A stretch of DNA of 64,000 bases from Branchiostoma lanceolatum (Eukaryota; Chordata; Leptocardii; Amphioxiformes; Branchiostomatidae). The notes beneath the pieces were generated by a model that was not told where the DNA came from, made no database searches, and worked only from the letters and a program-made list of their open reading frames with translations. The DNA is taken from assembly GCF_035083965.1 (NCBI RefSeq), contig NC_089726.1, positions 8,871,501-8,935,500 of the forward strand, given 5' to 3'. A program made the translations under genes and the position numbers. Below, piece after piece: positions 57,140 through 64,000 of this stretch; position 1 is the first letter of the stretch; every line of letters begins with the position of its first letter.

Positions 57140-59772
57140 TCACGGAGAAAAGAACAAATCATCACACAGTTCAGGTTCATGTAGTCTCAGTTCAGCTCTT
57201 ATTGCTGTCATTCTGATCATTTGTTCTATCTGGCTTGGACCATCTATGGGAAACCCACGCGTGTGCAATCCTACGAGAAACCCATTGTGGTCAAACACTG
57301 GGGATCCTGAGGAGCCCCTCCCAAAGGTAGAACGATATAGTGCCCTTGCTGGGTGATGTAGTAAGGGTAAGTCAGATTGGTCCATGAACTCATACCAGTT
57401 CAGTGGACTCAGCACAGGGCAACTTGGATCCATGGACATAAATGCCTCCCCTTCCTGATGTCCTATCAGTGTGACTTTTTGCCCATTTCCCAGTGGTCTG
57501 ACTAAATGGCCTAGTCCTGGTAGGTTTTTCTGCACTGCCTGAAACTGGTGACTTGGAATGGTTAGTTCCAATATGGAATAGTCCAAATTCTGATCACGGC
57601 AGTTGAACCTGATTCGCTCTATGGGATACTGTGTTGGAACTAGTGGTGGCTCGTGATAGTAGTTGAGAACTACTGAAGTATTGCTAGGATCAGCAAGCTT
57701 TGCCATATCGACTACATGTTTGTTGGTCATCACATACTTTGACCCAAGCCTTAAACATGTGCCCCAGTTATGTGAATTGGATGCTAACCCTGGGGGAGGA
57801 TATTCCTTCATGACAGCACCTACAGATTTTGACAGAGGCAAAAGAAGATCTACCAATTTGATGTCAATCCTCTTGTGCTCTCTGTGAAGGGCAAGTATTC
57901 TGAAATACAAAAAAAATATCCCACTCAATTTGGGGTTATTTTCAGGTGTTTTAATCAGTTGATATCATTTTTAAAATTACATTTGACTACTTAAGTCAAA
58001 ACTAAATATGGTTAAAATGAGCTGTTAAAATCAAGCAACATTCAGTAAATGCTCAATAATACTGTGAATTAACAATACAGCACTAGCATTGACACAAAAT
58101 ATCCACTCAAATTATTAATAGTACTCCAGGGAACTTACCTTTGAATCTGGCTCTCCAATGTATCTTCTTTAACTGTAGGGGTGGGGGGAGCTGGAAGTCC
58201 AAAACATGGTCATTTTAGTATATTTCCAGCACTTAGATGTATAATTCAAGAATAAGAGAAGTAAAATCACCAGTCATTGATTCATGCATACCGCATACCC
58301 AATATGTGTTTTTAATGACTAATTACTTACTTAGACTTAGATCCTCCCGTGCCAAGTGGCACATCGGGCAGCAAGCATCCTCCATTATTTAATGACTAAT
58401 AGTGGCCTCAAAAGGCAAAAATGCCATGACCTTGTAATTGTTTAGTTGGATTTAACCTACACATCAATTTTCTTTCAGACAATCTAAGGATTTACAGTGT
58501 GAACATTATGAATGTGCAGGGTTTTTTAAAGCACAGATCCTGTAGCTACATGTACCTGCTGCTGTTGCCCCTTCATACATCGCTTCATCATCATCATCAG
58601 AAATGCGGTTGGACCAGGCTCTCAGAGTATCTGGTATATGCTAGAGGGAAATCAAAATATGGATTATTCTTCCAGCCAGCCTGTCAAATATTGAGATGAT
58701 AATGAATACAATGTACGTGACCGTAGCTGTAAACTCCCAGAGTACCAAGTGCATGTGGTATATTATGTGAGAAGGAGAATATGTTCCTGTTATTAATCAA
58801 TAACCTTGTTAACCTCCCAAACCCAGTCATTACAAAAAAAGTGGGACACTTCGTCTTCCACTGCTTCCAATAAAGAAGTCAAACCCAAAAAGCGTAGATT
58901 GTATTCCGTAGTAGTTTTTAGAATAGCCATGATTGTGTTCTACTAGTCAACATTGTTAACTCGCACTATCTGCACAGTATACCCTTGCTATGTATTGTTT
59001 CATGTTGCAATTAGCCCTTGGGCAAGAACTTGCAAATAAAATTATTATTGTTAATAAATTTTTTATTATTATTAATAATAATTTCAAATAGTGATAATCG
59101 TACCTGATTAACATCATACACTCGTACTGTTTCCCCGGGATTGGCTTGTGCAGGTGCTGTTGCATTCCGCAGATCATGCGTGGATATAGCAGCAGGTGCA
59201 CGTGGTTCATTTTGCGTCTCTTGTGATTTGAAGGATGTCAATGCTGTTACAAGTTCAGTCTGCCTCCCTGTCTCAGTGGTATCATATGTTCTGGTTTCTT
59301 CCACGATAAGACCTGGACTGCAGGATTGCAACTTGTTCATCAGCTCCTCACCAAATCTTTTCAGGGCAGCTGCCTTGCTGAATATTTCAATCCTCATTTG
59401 TAAGGCGTCAACAAGGTCCCTATTAACACTGCCATCTCGCAAGGACCTTTTAGTCTTGTCTTTGGCTCTAGATGTTAAGCGTGACAAAGAGTCTAGCTGT
59501 GAATAATAATCTGTGAGATCTTGCAAATAGTCCGTAGCTAGGGTCTGCGCCTGACTTACACCATCCAATCGTCTTCCCCCAGAGTCGCCTCTGCCAACAT
59601 CTGTTGACTGGTTGAGTAGACTGCTCTCAAGGTCAATACCAGAATCATCCAGCTGGTTAGTACCAGGTGAGTTGATGACTGTCTGTGACAGTTGCCTGGT
59701 GTAAAAGTCAGGAGACTCGAGACTCCTTGGTTGGTCATCAGCTGTCTGTTCATTGCGTCTGCCCTCTGCCAT
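57140..59772 (-). CDS. Trypsin-like (FAM111-like) protease, paralogue without the Ala/Pro repeat
   Basis: Exons: 59104-59772 (ATG 59770-59772), 58556-58640, 58139-58190 and 57140-57899 (TGA), 521 aa. The N-terminal part has DDQPRSLESPDF and NQLDDSGIDLES, like its neighbour, and a long helical region rich in charged residues. The protease domain covers the last 250 residues: His in YVMTNKHVV (about 330), Asp in NLDYSILEL (about 375) and Ser in GRGSSGSPVF (about 466). GFLVGLHTRGF follows. This Ser-region wording is closest to FAM111-type proteases, known in vertebrates for removing protein adducts from DNA; the function here is inferred. Exon number and phases (0, 1, 2) equal those of the gene at 48495-54489, so the pair arose by tandem duplication. 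Confidence 0.85.
58333..58375 (-). mobile_element. SINE tail fragment (inverted)
   Basis: TTAGATCCTCCCGTGCC then GGCACATCGGGCAGCAAGC is the reverse of the tail seen at 18976 and 23026. Intronic in the second protease gene. Confidence 0.4.
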
Positions 59773-60236
59773 CTTGTCCCTTGATTTGAAAACAAAACAA
59801 CAAATTTAACTTTCAAAATTGATGTCTATTCTGTAACAAGATATCAAGAAAATTTTCCACTGTCAACCCACGAAAGTATATCACATTCAATTAAGTTGTG
59901 CATTGAGGAATCATTTAAAAGCGTTTGGGCTGTGAGTTTGTCTCCAGTGCTACACCAACGATTGTAGCTACATTTAGGTCACAGTTAAAATTTTTTGTTT
60001 CTGTATGTGAGAAGAAAATTAAGCCAAATTTGTGACTTTTATTTGATATGTTATCATTACACCATGAATATTCATGCATGTCCTATTTTTGGGTACAGTA
60101 ACTAGCACAGCACAAATTAGCTGAATGAATGAAGGCATGATTCACTTATAAAGCGTAAGGACAAGCCTGCCTGAGGACCTACATGTATGCAACGGAGATT
60201 TGGAGAAAATAGAATTAACTCACAATCTTCTTGATA
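59773..60236. other. Upstream of second protease ATG, presumed leader or intron
   Basis: A possible acceptor TTTTCAAATCAAG lies directly upstream of the ATG, so the 5'UTR is probably split. Nothing else recognised. Confidence 0.35.
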
Positions 60237-61330
60237 TAACGTTGGGTAACATAAATTCGCGGGGTACTTAAATTCGCGATTTTTCGAAAACGGGGTATTT
60301 AGGGATATGTGCTAGATGCAACATAAGTAATACCGCTAGAAATGCAAACCTGACAGACTTTCGTATTCATAACACTGTCTGAAAAGCTTCGATAAGCATG
60401 GATTATAAGGCGACGAGGTCAAAAACTCTCCGTCCCTTATTGGAACAGTCTGAGGGCTTCGTGGGAGAAGTACACAACATGGTTGTCGGCTGGTTTATAA
60501 GAAAAATGTCACATCCGCTTCCTGCTAAACACAATCATTTACAAGACAACTTATTACAATCTCTTTTGCTAACCTGCAACTGGATTCTAAGTGTGATCAA
60601 TCATCAAAACTCCTCTCTGTTGCTACAACCTACGGCACGTGTATTTTCCCGCTGCCATATTGTTAACCAGAATCCTGTTGTCAAGCAGACGACAAAGGTT
60701 TGTGAGGAACACTTTTTTGTCTAAATGCTGCGTGTGATAGTGGACTGAGGAATATATTTTCCTCAAAGTTTGCTCCTAACACAACAAGGAACACATGGAC
60801 ATAGTAGTATTACCATTGCTACGGCATCCAGCTAACTTTCCATGAATAATGTAACGTTACACGTTGCCCGATGATGACGATGGGCCGACTTTGAGTGAAG
60901 TTCTACCGAATCAACACACGGGTTGTTCCCGAACTGGCCTGATGTGTGCGGTACGGCCGTTTTTTCGTGTATTTTTTTTACTTGGACACGTCTATATCCA
61001 TAGCACTCTCCTCAAGCCAAGGATGGAACGAATAGCTGCTGTATAAAATGTGATTTGCGGTAAGATATTCAAGACGAATCTTCTCTCCCGAATTAATGTG
61101 CCCCCCTGTCCGACAGCACCGTCATTGTGTGTGCGGGGGACGGTAGTTTCAAGTTGAAATATTATGGTGTCAGCACGACTAGAGACAAAATCTACCATAT
61201 ATATGATTAGTGCAAAGATAGTACATGATACTGACAGAATTATGGAAAAAAAGGATGGTTTATTGTTCTGCTAGATTGATTTCAGTCAACCATTATCGGA
61301 AAAATCCCGAATTTATGTTACCCAACGTTA
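60237..61330. mobile_element. Non-autonomous DNA transposon, 1.1 kb, perfect 23-bp TIRs
   Basis: The 23 bp at 60237-60259, beginning TAACGTTGGGTAACATAAAT, return perfectly inverted at 61308-61330. Inside are CGCGGGGTACTTAAATTCGCG and a short 108-codon frame (60398-60724) with no recognised domain. No transposase. It is probably in the 5' intron of the second protease gene. Confidence 0.8.
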
Positions 61331-64000
61331 CATGGCCATGTAGGTTCAATTTCCATTTTCATGACAGTCTGACCAAACCTCCTTGGTCTGACATACTACG
61401 TAAACTGTATTTGCCAATCTTTTTCTAAAATGGGGAGGGGCAAGAATGTAATTACTCCGAGGTAAATTTCCCCGCTGTAATGCCAAGCAGTGACAGCCAG
61501 TAATAGATAAGGTTACTAATTAGGATAATCAAAGGCTAATTAGCCCATAAATAAGGAGACTTAACGTTATGGTTTAAGTGTTTTTTTCAAAATGTCAAGC
61601 AACTGGTGGTCACCGGTCTTAACTGGTTTATGTAAATGGCGGCATGTGTACTGATCCAAACACCCACCTGAAACTCTTGTTGTTTTGCCTTCTTTTACTG
61701 CTAAAATGGCAATTTTCACTCCAAAAGATTTGCTTGAGCCTCTGGTACAACTGGATTTGAAGTCTGTCGTAGTGACTGATGCAAATAACACAAAATATTT
61801 GCTTTTCTCAGGTACTGTGGCAGCCCACGAACTTCGAGATTAATGGCGGCGAACTTTTTGTTTAGTGCGCATGCGTGTGTATGATGTAATTAGGTCACTG
61901 CTCAGTGACCTTTTCAACTTTGTCGTTTGACCAAATTTGGACAAAACTTGAAAATGTTTGAGAAACTTTACATTTCCCTCACTGTGGTATACGGAGAGAA
62001 ATATAGAAATGTGTCAGTATATGCATGGCATTTTTTTATTGTTTGTAGAGTGACACTCATGAAATTCTGAATGGATTTACTTGTAATTGCAAGTTGTCAA
62101 ACATTTCACCTGCAATTTGTGAAAACTTTCTGTAAACACCAAGGCTGCTGTTCCTGCCACACTAAAGCCTTCTCAGTCCGATGAAGGGCTGAATCACCAT
62201 AATACAAACTAAGCTTTTCAGCTTTTAGAAACATAATTGACTTGGTATTGACTGAAGCCAAATAGCATGATTAAAGCATCATCTTTTCAAGTTACACTCT
62301 ATTACTTAACTAAAGCTAATTCTAAGTGATGCAGGCTTTTGCTCACTGCAACATAGCATAATCATGATTTCTAGCAATCTTTAGAAATAGTTTTTCCCGC
62401 AATCTTGGAATCTTTTCCCTGTCAGTTGTAGGTGGATATCAAAGCAAAAAAAAACAGAAGAAGGGAGCCTTACTTATCTGAAACCTGACTGCAGGCCTAT
62501 GTGTTTATCTTCTCAGCTTCCTCACTGATTTTGTACTTCCTTTGCTGCTTGTTGAATCAGGCTGGCTTATAGCTCAGATTTAGGTATAAAAAGCTGGCAA
62601 AATACACAGTTGGCAGACAACCAGGTAGACAGCAACCAGGCTACATGTGACGGTCACATGTACCCTGTAAGCCTTCTACCTTGGGCGTCTGCCAAGTGCC
62701 AACTGTATTATTCATAATTTTTTAATGAGGTTCTGCAACTCAGCATGCTCTTTTCTGTAAGGCATAGGCAGCCTGTTTTGATTTTGCGTAATTCTTGCGG
62801 AAAGCCCTCTTATTGACATGATTTATAGCGAGGTGGCCAAACTTTTTTATTATTGCTTCCCTTGATTTTAGTGTGATACATAAAGGGGTTCTTCTGAATT
62901 CCATGTTAAGTGTTGCTGAGACCCCCCACGCAGACCCTGCAAGTGTCCCTAGTCAGCCAACCAGCCAGTTACATCAAGCAGCAAATATTGTGACACCTAT
63001 ATTATGGAGGCATGTCACTCCTATAGGGTACCTACTGGCTGAGCTTCAACTTGTTCAAGGTGAATATTCAAGATGAATATAGGCTGAGGTCTTGGTCAGT
63101 TTGACTGATTTACTTGTTCCTCAGACAAAATAAAGGATACAATATGAACCCAGTCAGAATAGTAATTGATTTATTGGTGTCTGACATGTGCCATATATAC
63201 CAGTAGATTTGGCAGCCAGCCATATCAAAGGGGTTACTCGAGGTCATAGCCCTAATGATCATCAGATGAGGTGGTCAATCCTGATAAGGGATGACCAATC
63301 AGATGTTATGATAGCCAATGACCCAGCAATCCAGCATTAATTAGGTATATCATACAGTAGTTTAAGTTGTTTGATTGATTGTATATATCATGTTACTTAT
63401 CAAGGATGTCCACATTAGGAAATATGTAATAGAGATATAGTGAATATTGAATAAACAATATATTTGCATAAACTTGTTTTTCTTGTGTATACTGAATCAG
63501 ATGTATATTTTAGGTTAGCTCACATACACACATGAAACCTTCAAATAGTTTACAAAAGCCCACTAGCCAGACATCATGGGGTCTAACCAAACAAATTGTA
63601 CTGGTGTCACCTAGTTGGGACAGGGCCATCTCACATTTAATAGTTGTGGGGGTTTTACCGACATAACCACATACAATCACAGAGTTTGTAGAAATCTGTA
63701 CTACTTAATGCCTTCTGTGATCTCCATCCATTCATTCATCTTATAAAACTACACTCTCCTCCTAACAGTCTGGTGTTCTGTATCTAATGACCTTCATACA
63801 AGTGGGACAAGTAAATTGGTTCCATGTGGTTCCACTTGGAATCTCCCAGTGACAAGCCACCCTGATCGCCCTGGCACAAGTCCCTGTGGCTGACTGGCTG
63901 GGACATTTAGCCCGATTGGTCTCACATGCAGAGTGTGTGCAAGTGTGTTATGTGGGTCTCGTCCCAGTCTGGCTCCCTGAACAGTTTACTCAATCCCTAC
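61331..64000. other. Flanking sequence without a recognised gene
   Basis: TGCGCATGCG (61866-61875, NRF1-like) and AATGGCGGC (61842-61850, YY1-like) suggest a promoter near 61.85 kb, possibly that of the second protease gene. The hairpin repeat at 62606-62706 is noted separately. Short frames at 61567-61791 and 62873-63076 have no supporting signals. Confidence 0.4.
62606..62706. repeat. Inverted repeat of about 100 bp with central palindrome
   Basis: ACAGTTGGCA at the left and TGCCAACTGT at the right enclose a perfect 21-base palindrome, TACATGTGAC-G-GTCACATGTA, at 62642-62662. It looks like a small foldback element. Confidence 0.6.

Overview
This is 64 kb of animal nuclear DNA with intron-rich genes, GT-AG splicing and many small transposon remnants. 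The protein similarities sit at chordate level. The mix of NEK4, EEFSEC and RUVBL1 orthologues with CR1/Jockey-type LINEs, a Penelope-like element, tRNA-derived SINEs and many foldback MITEs best fits an invertebrate deuterostome, most likely an amphioxus (Branchiostoma). The species is an inference.

Layout. (1) 504-8578, minus: a NEK-family kinase-like gene, running off the left edge at its 3' end. It has a long Ser/Pro-rich N-terminal extension and a catalytic loop reading HRN-LTT instead of HRD-LKT, so it is a predicted pseudokinase. (2) 13.9-27.2 kb, minus: a complete NEK4-like kinase (691 aa) sharing five kinase-domain intron positions with gene 1, so the two are a tandem pair. (3) 28.16-29.28 kb: a Penelope-like element fragment with inverted arms, a GIY-YIG reading frame, outward-facing hammerhead ribozyme motifs and a 13-bp target duplication. 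(4) 30.06-31.78 kb, plus: an unrecognised two-exon gene with a hydrophobic segment at each end, acidic 48-residue repeats and an in-frame TGA. (5) 33.6-36.7 kb, minus: EEFSEC, the selenocysteine elongation factor. (6) 36.98-47.44 kb, plus: RUVBL1/Pontin, head to head with EEFSEC with 284 bp between start codons. Its first intron holds a full-length antisense LINE with an 11-bp target duplication. (7) 48.5-54.5 kb and 57.1-59.8 kb, minus: two paralogous trypsin-like (FAM111-like) proteases with matching exon phases. The first carries about 40 Ala/Pro octapeptide repeats. (8) 59.8-64 kb: upstream flank with a 1.1-kb terminal-inverted-repeat element and no recognised gene.

The genes do not form a single pathway. 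EEFSEC and RUVBL1 probably share a bidirectional promoter, and this arrangement also exists in human at 3q21. The two NEK genes and the two protease genes are local duplications. Exon boundaries were placed by hand from splice signals and codon phase. Coding lengths of the complete genes come out as exact multiples of three, and RUVBL1 comes out at 456 aa, the same as the human protein. Untranslated exons are mostly not resolved.
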